Below, piece by piece: positions 54,460-62,528 of a DNA stretch of 64,000 nt. Position 1 is the stretch's first letter. The number at the start of each line of letters is the position of its first letter. Location: contig JAVBOH010000008.1 of the NCBI GenBank assembly GCA_031550725.1, positions 186,001 to 250,000 on the forward strand. The letters run 5' to 3'. The DNA comes from UBA946 sp031550725. Its GTDB lineage: Bacteria > Bacillota > Clostridia > Oscillospirales > Ruminococcaceae. A program made the position numbers and the translations under genes. Under the pieces are notes generated by a model. It was given only the letters and a program-made list of their open reading frames with translations. It was not told the DNA's origin and did no database searches.

Positions 54460-54931
54460 ATATGAATGTGGATGTTCAGAACAAATATCTCAGCATTTTA
54501 ATGTTAAGGAATTCAAGTGCAAATGTGGAACCCCTCATGAGATTCTTATCGACACTGAATTAATAAAGATGTTGGAAAATCTATATGTTAAGCTAGAATG
54601 TTCAAAAATTGTAATTAACTGTGGACATAGATGTCCTGCTCATGACAGAACAGTTGGTGGTTCAGGCAATGGACAGCATACGTTAGGACTTGCTGCTGAT
54701 ATTGTATGCTATGGAAAAGACGGAAAGCTTATTAATGCAAAATTAGTTTGTTGTAAGGCTCAGGATATGAATGTTCCAGGAATTGCGAATATAAGCAGCA
54801 AATATCAGGCAGTGCATCTTGACGTAAGACAAAATGGTACGTATCGAGGAGATGAAATTTATAATTATAATAGTATAAAGGGTAAGGACTTTTATTCGTA
54901 TTGGGGTATTAATAATTCTAATGAAAAATAA
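54449..54931 (+). CDS. Peptidase M15 family cell wall hydrolase (phage endolysin-like)
   Basis: 160 residues after AAAAAGGAG. The N-terminal ISQHFNVKEFKCKCG is the usual lead of M15 phage endolysins. The zinc ligands are His77 and Asp84 in QHTLGLAADI, and His123 in AVHLDVR; GHRCPAHD carries the conserved Arg. It is a D,D- or L,D-peptidase that cuts peptidoglycan cross-links or stem peptides. It has no signal peptide, so it would need a holin-like partner or lysis to reach the wall. It directly precedes the toxin genes. Confidence 0.85.
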   Translation: MVTKYECGCSEQISQHFNVKEFKCKCGTPHEILIDTELIKMLENLYVKLECSKIVINCGHRCPAHDRTVGGSGNGQHTLGLAADIVCYGKDGKLINAKLVCCKAQDMNVPGIANISSKYQAVHLDVRQNGTYRGDEIYNYNSIKGKDFYSYWGINNSNEK

Positions 54932-54979
54932 AAGCAATCATATAGTTAAATTTATTAATATTGATTTGGAGACTTCATT

Positions 54980-56128
54980 ATGATTAAAAATATTGAAAAT
55001 ATGCAAAATTTTATGGAATGTATTCCATTATATGTGTTAAATTCAATCGATTCTAAAAGCGAATCAGATAAGGCTCCAACAAATAAAGTTATGTCTGTAA
55101 GAGCCAATAATTCGAACAGCATCAATTCACTATACTTGTTCAATAGGGAAAATCTTGATTGTATTAGAAATTACTCCAGGTTAAGTTTACTTTTGCCTGT
55201 AAATACGGCAGATTTTAAAGGCATTTTTGGATATACAGTAACTGATTCTAAGGAATTAAGTTGTGAAAATCTTTTAACTGCATTTTCATATATTAGAAAA
55301 AATGGTACTTCGTGGAGCAATATAGAACACAAATTACCAATGTTATGTGATGATTTAATAAACTACTCTAAAAAAATATCAGAAAATGGAAACAAGATAG
55401 TAGATATAATTAATTCAATGCCTGTTATGAAAAGATTAGAAAAATTATCTGACATAAAAACAACTCTAATTTTTTCATCTGATGATATGAATTTCATAGA
55501 ACTCATATGCAAATTATTAAACGAGCTTAAAAGTGAAGGTTATCATTATCTATCAATAACCCAAGAAGTCTTAAAGCAGTTAAGCGTATTTCGTAATGAT
55601 ATGGATAATAATGTTGTTCCTCGTGTATATGAGGTACAGCAAGCGTTTGATAATTTAGCTGTTTTATCATTGAGCAGAACATTTGAGTATACGGAGCATT
55701 ATGGTTTTTTAGGATTATGCACAAGAAATGTTTCTAATCATATTTGTTATAGTATTAATAAAGGTTCGTTGCTTAAAAGGCAGTATAGCGATTTAATAAA
55801 TCAATTAAATGTTGTAGACAGTGTAGAAAAATATAAATCCTTATTAGACAGTATTAATAACATCATCAACCGCACTATCTGTGAAATAATGAAAATTTTG
55901 GATTTTATAGATATTGCTCAAATTACTACTAATACAAATTTTGGAATGAAAAACCTTGAAACGATTTGGGATGCAGTTGCCCGATATTTCGATGATTCAA
56001 TAGAAACTGTTAATGAAATTAATGAAAGCAATTCACTTTTGATTTTCAAAACACAAATTCAATCAATTGTAAATAGCTGGGATAATATAAATCAGAACTC
56101 AAAAAAGCTGATAGATATATTTTCATAA
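54980..56128 (+). CDS. Alpha-xenorhabdolysin subunit A-like paralogue lacking the hydrophobic hairpin
   Basis: 382 residues after TTTGGAG. It aligns along its whole length with the next gene's product. SWSNIEHKLPMLCDDL (111-126) matches SLWSNLESNIKSLGTDL; FRNDMDNNVVPRV matches YRNTMDNSIVPDV; GMKNLETIWDAV matches GIRNLETMWISI; and LLIFKTQIQSIVNSW matches the same end region. Where the neighbour has a 28-residue glycine-rich hydrophobic hairpin, this protein has only FLGLCTRNVSNHICYSI, which is not membrane-like. It may be a non-inserting third component, an assembly partner or an inhibitor. Confidence 0.68.
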   Translation: MIKNIENMQNFMECIPLYVLNSIDSKSESDKAPTNKVMSVRANNSNSINSLYLFNRENLDCIRNYSRLSLLLPVNTADFKGIFGYTVTDSKELSCENLLTAFSYIRKNGTSWSNIEHKLPMLCDDLINYSKKISENGNKIVDIINSMPVMKRLEKLSDIKTTLIFSSDDMNFIELICKLLNELKSEGYHYLSITQEVLKQLSVFRNDMDNNVVPRVYEVQQAFDNLAVLSLSRTFEYTEHYGFLGLCTRNVSNHICYSINKGSLLKRQYSDLINQLNVVDSVEKYKSLLDSINNIINRTICEIMKILDFIDIAQITTNTNFGMKNLETIWDAVARYFDDSIETVNEINESNSLLIFKTQIQSIVNSWDNINQNSKKLIDIFS

Positions 56129-56186
56129 GCTTTAATATTCATTAGTTCTGTGCGGATATTATGGATATACTAATAAACTTTTGAAA

Positions 56187-56232
56187 TATAAATAATGCGT
56201 ACTGAATAATTCTACCTTTCGCAGAATTATTC
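56187..56232 (+). promoter_or_regulatory. Structured leader element upstream of the subunit A gene
   Basis: TATAAATAATGCGTACT (56187-56203) followed by hairpin GAATAATTCT (56204-56213) / AGAATTATTC (56223-56232), then CGTTTAG. The same arrangement, with compensatory base changes, lies at 58831-58875 before the PI-PLC gene. ATGCGTAC may also pair with the later GTACTGCAT to close an outer stem. Confidence 0.6.
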
Positions 56233-56367
56233 GTTTAGAAATTTCTTATGGTACTGCATATCAAATCCTAAATTCGTTTTTGTTTAAAATTTTTAAGTTA
56301 AATTAGTATAAAGTATTTTTATTGCAGTAAACCTATGGTTTATTAATAAATTTTGGAGGTTATTTTT

Positions 56368-57642
56368 ATGCAAACATTAACATTAACACAAGAAGAGCAA
56401 AAACAAGTGGAACTAGCAAATGATTTGGCACAAAATATCACTTTGGAACAGATACCGTTACTCTTTGTACAAGCAATGGCAGGAAAGACTCCAAGTGTTG
56501 CTGGAGTAAGCAATGATTTAGTAACCGACATATCCCCAAATGAACCTGATTCTCCAATAAAAGGCTTAGTTTTATCAAAGGAGCAGATAATTCAAATCAA
56601 ACAGTATGTAAAATACGGATTAGTATTACCAACGACTAATGAGTCTGTAAAATCCTATCTTGAATATGATGAAAGCAAATATCCTGAAATTAGTCCTAGT
56701 GAATTTATAACGCTTTTTACAAAAGTAAAAAATCATGCGTCTTTATGGTCTAATCTTGAAAGTAATATAAAGTCTTTAGGAACAGACTTAAGCATTTTTG
56801 GCGATAAATTTGTTATTACAGGTAATACTATGATAGAGGTAATAAATGAAATGCCATTACTAAAGCTAGCGACTCAGACTATAGGACAAAGTGATGTGTC
56901 TGTGAGTTTGACTGAAGATGACCAAGAAATAAAATATGCATTGAAGGATTTATTAGAAGAACTAAAAAGTGGTGTTGCAAAGCATTTATTATCAACACAA
57001 GCTTTAATAGAAAAGCTTGAAAACTATAGAAATACAATGGATAATAGCATTGTACCTGATGTGTCAGTTATGGATAATACTATCCAAGAGCTTGATTTAA
57101 ATAAAGATCTTGCAAAACTTATTTCTGAAAAAACAGAACTAGATTCAGACATTGATGTACAAGATGCGTTATATAGTAAAAATGTGGGTTTAGCTTTTAC
57201 TGGTGCTGCTGGATTAATTGCTGGTCCGATTGGAATTGTATCGTGGGCAATTACCGGAGGTATTTTTGGTGACAAAGCAGAAAAAGCACGTAAAGAACGT
57301 AATCGTTTAATAGGATTGCGTGATGCAAAGATAAAAGAAATTGCTGCTTTAGATTTATTTATTAATAAGGTATCTGTATTAAAAGGAAAAGTTTCTGATA
57401 TGAGCTTAATAATCAATGAAGCGGCTGTAGGCATACGTAATTTAGAAACTATGTGGATTTCTATTGAGCAGTACATAGATGCTTCAAAGAATGAACTTGA
57501 CGAGATAACTGATTCCAAACGATTAATCGTATTTAAAAGCAAGATGGCTGCAGCTGTTGAATCATGGAAAAATGTTAAGGACATAACTGTTGAACTTGTT
57601 AGGCTCTTTGAAGAGGCACAGATTGAAGCTAATAAGCTATAA
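56368..57642 (+). CDS. Alpha-xenorhabdolysin family binary toxin subunit A (XaxA/YaxA-like)
   Basis: 424 residues from the ATG at 56368, well placed after TTGGAGG. It is almost wholly helical, with no signal peptide. The segment LWSNLESNIKSLGTDLSIFG (127-145) is typical of XaxA/YaxA. A long coiled coil (185-265) leads into the hydrophobic hairpin at 274-301 (GLAFTGAAGLIAGPIGIVSW and AITGGIFG), then a basic helix KAEKARKERNR and a second coiled coil. XaxA/YaxA is an alpha-pore-forming toxin subunit that works with subunit B on host membranes. Known members are mainly from Gram-negative bacteria such as Xenorhabdus and Yersinia. The family call rests on recall of the sequence pattern. Confidence 0.78.
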   Translation: MQTLTLTQEEQKQVELANDLAQNITLEQIPLLFVQAMAGKTPSVAGVSNDLVTDISPNEPDSPIKGLVLSKEQIIQIKQYVKYGLVLPTTNESVKSYLEYDESKYPEISPSEFITLFTKVKNHASLWSNLESNIKSLGTDLSIFGDKFVITGNTMIEVINEMPLLKLATQTIGQSDVSVSLTEDDQEIKYALKDLLEELKSGVAKHLLSTQALIEKLENYRNTMDNSIVPDVSVMDNTIQELDLNKDLAKLISEKTELDSDIDVQDALYSKNVGLAFTGAAGLIAGPIGIVSWAITGGIFGDKAEKARKERNRLIGLRDAKIKEIAALDLFINKVSVLKGKVSDMSLIINEAAVGIRNLETMWISIEQYIDASKNELDEITDSKRLIVFKSKMAAAVESWKNVKDITVELVRLFEEAQIEANKL

Positions 57643-57689
57643 CAAAGTTTACGTGAAAGGTATACTCAAAAAACAACAAGCATGGCACG

Positions 57690-57734
57690 GTCCATGTTAG
57701 AGATTTCATGGAAATTTGTGCAGGAAAGGCATGG
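57690..57734 (+). promoter_or_regulatory. Hairpin element with conserved loop before the subunit B gene
   Basis: CCATG (57692-57696) pairs with CATGG (57730-57734), extended by wobble pairs. The loop ends in CAGGAAAGG, which includes the likely ribosome site of the next gene. The loop sequence is conserved in the element at 58751-58821, though the stems differ. Confidence 0.5.
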
Positions 57735-57742
57735 GTAATAAT

Positions 57743-58738
57743 ATGAGCAATATAGATATTAACGCTAAAGAACTAAACAAAAACAGAGAAATTTTAAATA
57801 AGGCTATTATTAATACAAATAGCACTTATATTACCAATTTACATAAAACGGCAAAGCTTCTTCAAAACACGATTCACTCTCTTGATAATTTAATATTAAA
57901 AGAATTACCAAGCTTACAAGCAATGGTAACAGTTATAAAAACAAAAATAAATTTTAAATCAATTGACGAGCTGAATCAAGCTATTGACAATGCTGAGGAA
58001 GCTGAACAAAAGGCTATATTTGAAGAAGCAAAAAAAGAGCTGATAAACGAATATAGGGTATCTATTAATAAATTCGTAGAAAACATGGGCAAAACAATAA
58101 AACAAATGCGTAAGGATAGATTTGCTTTGGATGATTCAACATTATTAGAAAGAATAAATGAAGAGTATGCCATTAAAAAGGCAGAGTTAGATAGCCATAT
58201 CCGTTTATTGAATGAAGGTATAGCTCCGCTTTTAAAAGCCGCTACCGAGGAACTGTCAAATTATGATAAAACTTTTATACCAAGAATAGAAGTAAACCCC
58301 TTTAAAGAGGCAGTGGATTTATTACCGGATAAAAAAATCGTTAATGATATTGATTTAGCAAAACCGGAATTGTCAGCTGTTAAGGTTGGATATGAATTAG
58401 TCTTAACTGTGCTAAAAGGTATAAGTGAGGTGTATGATCTAGCCAAAAGCATGGATAAACGAAACCTATTAAGCCAAAGAAAACAAGAACTTGAAAATTA
58501 TTATCAAAATGAAGTAGTTAAAACTGAAAGACTCAGTTCGCAAATTGATGAGATTAAAAATTTATATATTGTAGATGTAGTTAAGTTGTATTATATAGCA
58601 TGTACAAATAACATAGAAATGTTTTTAACCTCCACTTTCAAAAGTTTAAATAATGATTCTCTGGATATAAATGAAAGAATGAATTTAATTTTAAGCTTAG
58701 ATAATTATTTCAAGAAGTTAAATTTAATTTGGCGGTAG
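57743..58738 (+). CDS. Alpha-xenorhabdolysin subunit B-like (XaxB/YaxB-like) coiled-coil protein
   Basis: 331 residues from the ATG at 57743 (AGGAAAGG about 12 bases upstream; the longer frame from 57716 is less likely). It is highly helical: two long antiparallel coiled-coil stretches (about 10-165 and 240-290) separated by a region with FIPRIEVNPFKEAVDLLPDK. No strong membrane segment or signal peptide is present. Size, helix pattern and position right after subunit A fit XaxB/YaxB, which activates and co-assembles with subunit A. The sequence similarity is weaker than for subunit A, so the call leans on context. Confidence 0.62.
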   Translation: MSNIDINAKELNKNREILNKAIINTNSTYITNLHKTAKLLQNTIHSLDNLILKELPSLQAMVTVIKTKINFKSIDELNQAIDNAEEAEQKAIFEEAKKELINEYRVSINKFVENMGKTIKQMRKDRFALDDSTLLERINEEYAIKKAELDSHIRLLNEGIAPLLKAATEELSNYDKTFIPRIEVNPFKEAVDLLPDKKIVNDIDLAKPELSAVKVGYELVLTVLKGISEVYDLAKSMDKRNLLSQRKQELENYYQNEVVKTERLSSQIDEIKNLYIVDVVKLYYIACTNNIEMFLTSTFKSLNNDSLDINERMNLILSLDNYFKKLNLIWR

Positions 58739-58750
58739 TTGTTCGAACAT

Positions 58751-58821
58751 GTCAGTATAGGCAAATGTATTAATTTCAAGGATATATTTACAGGAAAGGC
58801 ATACATTTATCTTATACTGAC
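58751..58821 (+). promoter_or_regulatory. Two-tier hairpin element with conserved loop after the subunit B gene
   Basis: Outer stem GTCAGTATA (58751-58759)/TATACTGAC (58813-58821), inner stem AAATGTAT (58763-58770)/ATACATTT (58801-58808), and a loop containing TTTCAAGGA...ACAGGAAAGGC. The loop aligns with that of the element at 57690-57734 while the stem sequence is different, a sign of a conserved RNA structure. Confidence 0.55.
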
Positions 58822-58830
58822 AGTTTCATA

Positions 58831-58926
58831 TATAAATAATGCCTACTAAACAATTCCGTTTTTTACGGAATTGTTCGTTCGATCAGACAAAGTCTGTTCG
58901 AACTGTTGAAAAAACGATATTTTTCA
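58831..58926 (+). promoter_or_regulatory. Structured leader upstream of the PI-PLC gene
   Basis: TATAAATAATGCCTACT (58831-58847) and hairpin AACAATTCCG (58849-58858)/CGGAATTGTT (58866-58875) copy the leader at 56187. Two more hairpins follow: GTTCGA-TCAGAC/GTCTG-TTCGAAC to about 58904 and GTTGAAAAA/TTTTTCAAC to about 58926. One may be a terminator. Confidence 0.55.
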
Positions 58927-58991
58927 ACGTACTACTGGAATGACGTCTGCACTTGAACAATTCAAAAAATTGAACTACGAGGAGGCTTTTT

Positions 58992-60377
58992 ATGAATTTT
59001 CTCGAAAATTGGTTTTATATTACTGATATAAAACACGGCGGGTTTTTAGGAACTGAAACAAATGGTGTTTGCCATTATACAAGAAATTTTGATGGAGATC
59101 AATCACTTATAAATTGGCACTTGGAGATGGTGGAGGACATTAATTCAGAGCACATCTTTCAAATAACTAATAAAAAAAATAATTTACTGCTTGCACTTGA
59201 TGATAGCGGTAATGTATTTCAGCAAAGAAACGCTGATGTAAATACGCATTGGGTTATCTCCAGCTTGAATGAATTTTGTATTACCTTTGCCAATAAAAAA
59301 TACGGAGGATTATTATCTATTGTTGACGATTTTGATGGAAAAATTTACAGCAGCAAAGATGATGACAATAACCTGACAAATTGGAGAATTCAAACAATCA
59401 TTAATAAAGCAGATAGAGCTGCGAATAATAAAAAGCAAGATGAACCACATGAACCGCTATTTTCCACACATAAGTGGATGGGTGATCTTAAGTCGGAAAT
59501 TGGTAATATAGACTTAAGAGAATTAAAAATTCCTGGAACACACAACTCTGGTTCTTTTATAGACTTTACTGTTTTTCAATGTGTGTGCCAGAATCATGAT
59601 ATTGGATTTCAGCTGGACATTGGAGTTCGTTTTTTTGATATAAGACTTATGGAATACAATAGTGAAATATGTATGCATCATAATGGAAATACAATTATTC
59701 AGCAGAATTTTCCATTCGCAGCAAGGCAAATAGCGGAATATTTAGAAAATTTTCCAAATGAACTTGTTATACTTAAGCTGACTAATGGTAATGGATCAAA
59801 TATAACATCTAAAGACACTAAAAAACTTAAAAAGGTGCATGAAATTATTAAAAAGTGGTTAACACCATTTGTAATAGAAAACAATACTGAAAACCAAGCA
59901 ATAATAAAAAACAAATTTACACTATCAGCACTAGTTCGTAAAACTAAAAATTCAACCAATCAATTATTGTTAGTAACAGCGGATAAGACTATGATAAATC
60001 TTAAAGCTGTTTCCGAAGAAAATTTTTACTGGGATCCCATGTGGGATAACACTTGGGAAAAATTCATGTCAGCAGGTTTTGGGGATTTTAAGTGTGCAGA
60101 TTCGCAAACAGCTGATCTTAAAAAACATCTTGAAGATAAATTAACCCAAAGAATCAAATTGAATCAATATGAAAAGATGTTGACTTGCGATGCTTATTTA
60201 TACAATCTGTATTATTCTACCCGAACAATGGCGGAAAAATCAAGAAATGCTTTCGATGAAATTATTAAAAATGCAACACCAAAACAACGTGATAGTATTA
60301 ATGTCGTATTATATGACTTTATTGAAAAAAATATTGCTTATAATATAATCAAATTGAATTTACAATCAAATGAGTAA
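58992..60377 (+). CDS. Beta-trefoil domain plus PI-specific phospholipase C-like protein
   Basis: 461 residues after GAGGAGG. Residues 1-140 are a ricin-like beta-trefoil with three similar units (FYITDIKHGGFLG, LLLALDDSGNVFQQ, KKYGGLLSIVDDFDGKIYS, each followed by a W). Residues 160-330 are the PI-PLC X domain: IPGTHNSGSF with His184, GVRFFDIRL with Asp216/Arg218, and CMHHNGN with the second catalytic His, then ELVILKL. It cleaves phosphatidylinositol lipids or GPI anchors. These are mainly eukaryotic lipids, which supports a host-directed toxin. There is no signal peptide. The beta-trefoil may bind glycans on the target. Confidence 0.82.
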   Translation: MNFLENWFYITDIKHGGFLGTETNGVCHYTRNFDGDQSLINWHLEMVEDINSEHIFQITNKKNNLLLALDDSGNVFQQRNADVNTHWVISSLNEFCITFANKKYGGLLSIVDDFDGKIYSSKDDDNNLTNWRIQTIINKADRAANNKKQDEPHEPLFSTHKWMGDLKSEIGNIDLRELKIPGTHNSGSFIDFTVFQCVCQNHDIGFQLDIGVRFFDIRLMEYNSEICMHHNGNTIIQQNFPFAARQIAEYLENFPNELVILKLTNGNGSNITSKDTKKLKKVHEIIKKWLTPFVIENNTENQAIIKNKFTLSALVRKTKNSTNQLLLVTADKTMINLKAVSEENFYWDPMWDNTWEKFMSAGFGDFKCADSQTADLKKHLEDKLTQRIKLNQYEKMLTCDAYLYNLYYSTRTMAEKSRNAFDEIIKNATPKQRDSINVVLYDFIEKNIAYNIIKLNLQSNE

Positions 60378-60525
60378 GAGCTTTATTATCAAAAAAATGT
60401 AGTTTTGATTCACATGTATCACAGTTAGCAATATAATTCAATATGTATCTATAAATCTTTAAAATACGATGAAGTTCATTATTCAACTATATTATAATCA
60501 TTATAGGTATTTGAAGATTCGGAAC

Positions 60526-60569
60526 AAATTAAGTGGGGTAGGTATGTTATGACTTGCTTCACTTAATTT
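60526..60569 (+). terminator. Terminator-like hairpin after the PI-PLC gene
   Basis: AAATTAAGTG (60526-60535) and CACTTAATTT (60560-60569) enclose a long loop and are followed by TATTGATA. Apart from this the 60378-60669 gap shows nothing clear. Confidence 0.45.
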
Positions 60570-60669
60570 TATTGATATCCCTATCATTTTACTATTTGCT
60601 CAGATTTAGTTTTTATCTTGTTAAACAAGTACAAAGTAAATTCTCCATATCAACCTAAAAATTACAACT

Positions 60670-61788
60670 TCAATCCTCAAACCCTCTCTGCCTAACAGAC
60701 AAGGATACAAAACTCGCAATGGTAATAATTTCGGTAAAAACAGCTTGAACGATATGCTCCGTAACGAAAAATATCGTGGTGTTTATATCTATAACCGACG
60801 TGCTGCAAAGGACGCTAATGGAAAATTCAACAGCCATTCCAATAAATATGACGATGAAATTATTCGCATTGAGGATGGTATGCCAAGAATTGTGAGCAAC
60901 GAGGTTTTTAATAGTGTTCAGAAAATTGTGGCATCAAGAAAGCATTTGAAAAGCTATGGCACTAAAAATATATATCTTCTGACTGGAAAGATTTTTTGTG
61001 GTAATTGTGGATGTGCCTACTGTGGCGGAACTCGTTTTTCTGGTAAAAAGCATACGCCATATTCATCCTATACATGCACAAAAAAGCAGCGCCTTGCAGG
61101 AATAAAGTGCAAGACCATGGAAATTCGCAAGGAGTACATCGAGGAATTTGTACTCAAAGAAATTCTTCGTGTGATACTTTCGGAGGATAAAATCCCAGCA
61201 CTTGTTGAAAGATATAAGGAGTTTCAATGTCAAAAGTTATCGTCAGTGGATAATGAGGTTGAAACGATTCAAAACAATATTGCCACCTGTGAAACGCAAA
61301 TCAAAAATCTTGTTTCGGTTATAGCCAAGTCAGGAAGCACAGCACTTCTTTCAGCATTATCAGAACTTGAGGACGAAAAGCTTAAACTCACAACAGAGCT
61401 TGAGGTTATCAAAAACAACATAAATCTGCCTGATTTGGATGAAACCCAAATAATCGAAGCGTATAAAAAAGCAAGGACGCTTTTCCTTAACGGCAGTACC
61501 GAGGAAAAACGTCAGCTTGTAAACCTTTATCTTGACAAAATATTCGTTTATGATGAATATGTGGAAGTGTATGTAAATGCACTTCCACAAAATTTGCTCG
61601 TAAATTTAATAAAAAGCACATCAAAATCCTCCAAAAATGAGATTATCGTTGATGACTTAAATATGAACAACATTGTATATTATGGTAATATTGACGACAA
61701 TCCCAAAAATGAGAGTGTCAACAAAGCCCGCAACGAAGCCATTCCTGAATTTGTTGCGGATTGTTGTGGTCGAGGTGACAAGATTTGA
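60670..61788 (+). pseudogene. Large serine recombinase, C-terminal part only
   Basis: The frame is open from about 60670 and shows NRQGYKTRNGNNFGKNSLND, MLRNEKYRGVYIYNRR (the recombinase domain), then a zinc beta-ribbon with CGNCGCAYCGG and a Cys further on, and a C-terminal coiled coil, as in TnpX/Tn4451-type resolvases. The N-terminal catalytic domain with its Ser is missing and no start fits. Translation may start at a TTG at 60745, but the product would be inactive as a recombinase. Its last codons lie inside the tRNA-Pro gene on the other strand. Confidence 0.82.
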
Positions 61789-61843
61789 ACTTGCGGCTTC
61801 TTCGTCCCGAACGAAGCGCTCTACCAAACTGAGCCACACCTCG
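61767..61843 (-). tRNA. tRNA-Pro (anticodon CGG)
   Basis: Leftward: acceptor stem CGAGGTG with CACCTCG, discriminator A, encoded CCA (61769-61767), D-arm GGCTCAGTTTGGTAGAGC, anticodon stem CTTCG/CGAAG with loop TTCGGGA giving anticodon CGG, and T-arm GCAAGTTCAAATCTTGT. G37 after the anticodon is typical of tRNA-Pro. The 3' end overlaps the end of the recombinase frame, as expected when an element has inserted at a tRNA 3' end. Confidence 0.92.
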
Positions 61844-61953
61844 ATGATACATATATATCAAAATCCATAGACCATTATACCACTTCTTCGAAAAAAAGTA
61901 AAGTATTTCAGTTGATTTTTACACATAAAATTAGAAGTATCGGGGAGCAAAAA

Positions 61954-62439
61954 TCACTTATGATACTTACTTTTCTTTTGAATTTGAAAAGCACGATAAA
62001 TCTGTTCTAGAATCATGACACGAGCAAGCTGATGTGGGAAAGTCATTTCTGACATAGACAGCTTAAAATCGCTGATGTTTTTAATTTCATCCGCAATACC
62101 GAAAGAACTGCCAATGATAATGTTGATAGTGCTTTTACCCTCAACAGCAACTTGAGATATCTTATCGGATAGTTTAACGGATGAAAGCTGTTTGCCCTCT
62201 ATACACATGGTAATATTATAGCAATCCTTGCCCGTGAGTAAACCTATCATAGCTTTAGCTTCATTAGAAAGAGCCATAAGGATTTCCTTTTCGGATGGAT
62301 TATCACCAAGCTTACTTTCATTAAGCTCAACAATATTAAGCTTGCATAAGGTCTTAAGACGCTTAGCATATTCATCGCAAGCTGCCTTAAGATAACTTTC
62401 TTTAAGCTTGCCGACGGTAATAAGGTTAACAGTCATCAT
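61954..62439 (-). CDS. rlmH: 23S rRNA (pseudouridine1915-N3)-methyltransferase
   Basis: 161 residues, the usual size of RlmH (YbeA). A SPOUT methyltransferase with N-terminal VNLITVGKLKESYLKAACDE, GKQLSS, IIGSSFGIADEI (trefoil knot) and FPHQLARVMILEQIYRAFQI at the end. It methylates helix 69 of 23S rRNA. AAAGGA supports the start. Confidence 0.95.
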   Translation of the reverse strand: MMTVNLITVGKLKESYLKAACDEYAKRLKTLCKLNIVELNESKLGDNPSEKEILMALSNEAKAMIGLLTGKDCYNITMCIEGKQLSSVKLSDKISQVAVEGKSTINIIIGSSFGIADEIKNISDFKLSMSEMTFPHQLARVMILEQIYRAFQIQKKSKYHK

Positions 62440-62479
62440 GATAAAAATCCTTTCATGGCAAATGATTTTTTTAGGTGTT

Positions 62480-62517
62480 TATGCCGAACAATCCGCAAGA
62501 ATGGATTTGTTCGGCAT
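62480..62517 (-). terminator. Terminator after the alpha/beta hydrolase gene
   Basis: TATGCCGAACA-ATCC and GGATTTGTTCGGCATA form a 15-bp stem with one bulge; on the leftward strand an A-rich tract precedes it. It lies between the hydrolase and rlmH. Confidence 0.75.
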
Positions 62518-62528
62518 AAATTTATTTT

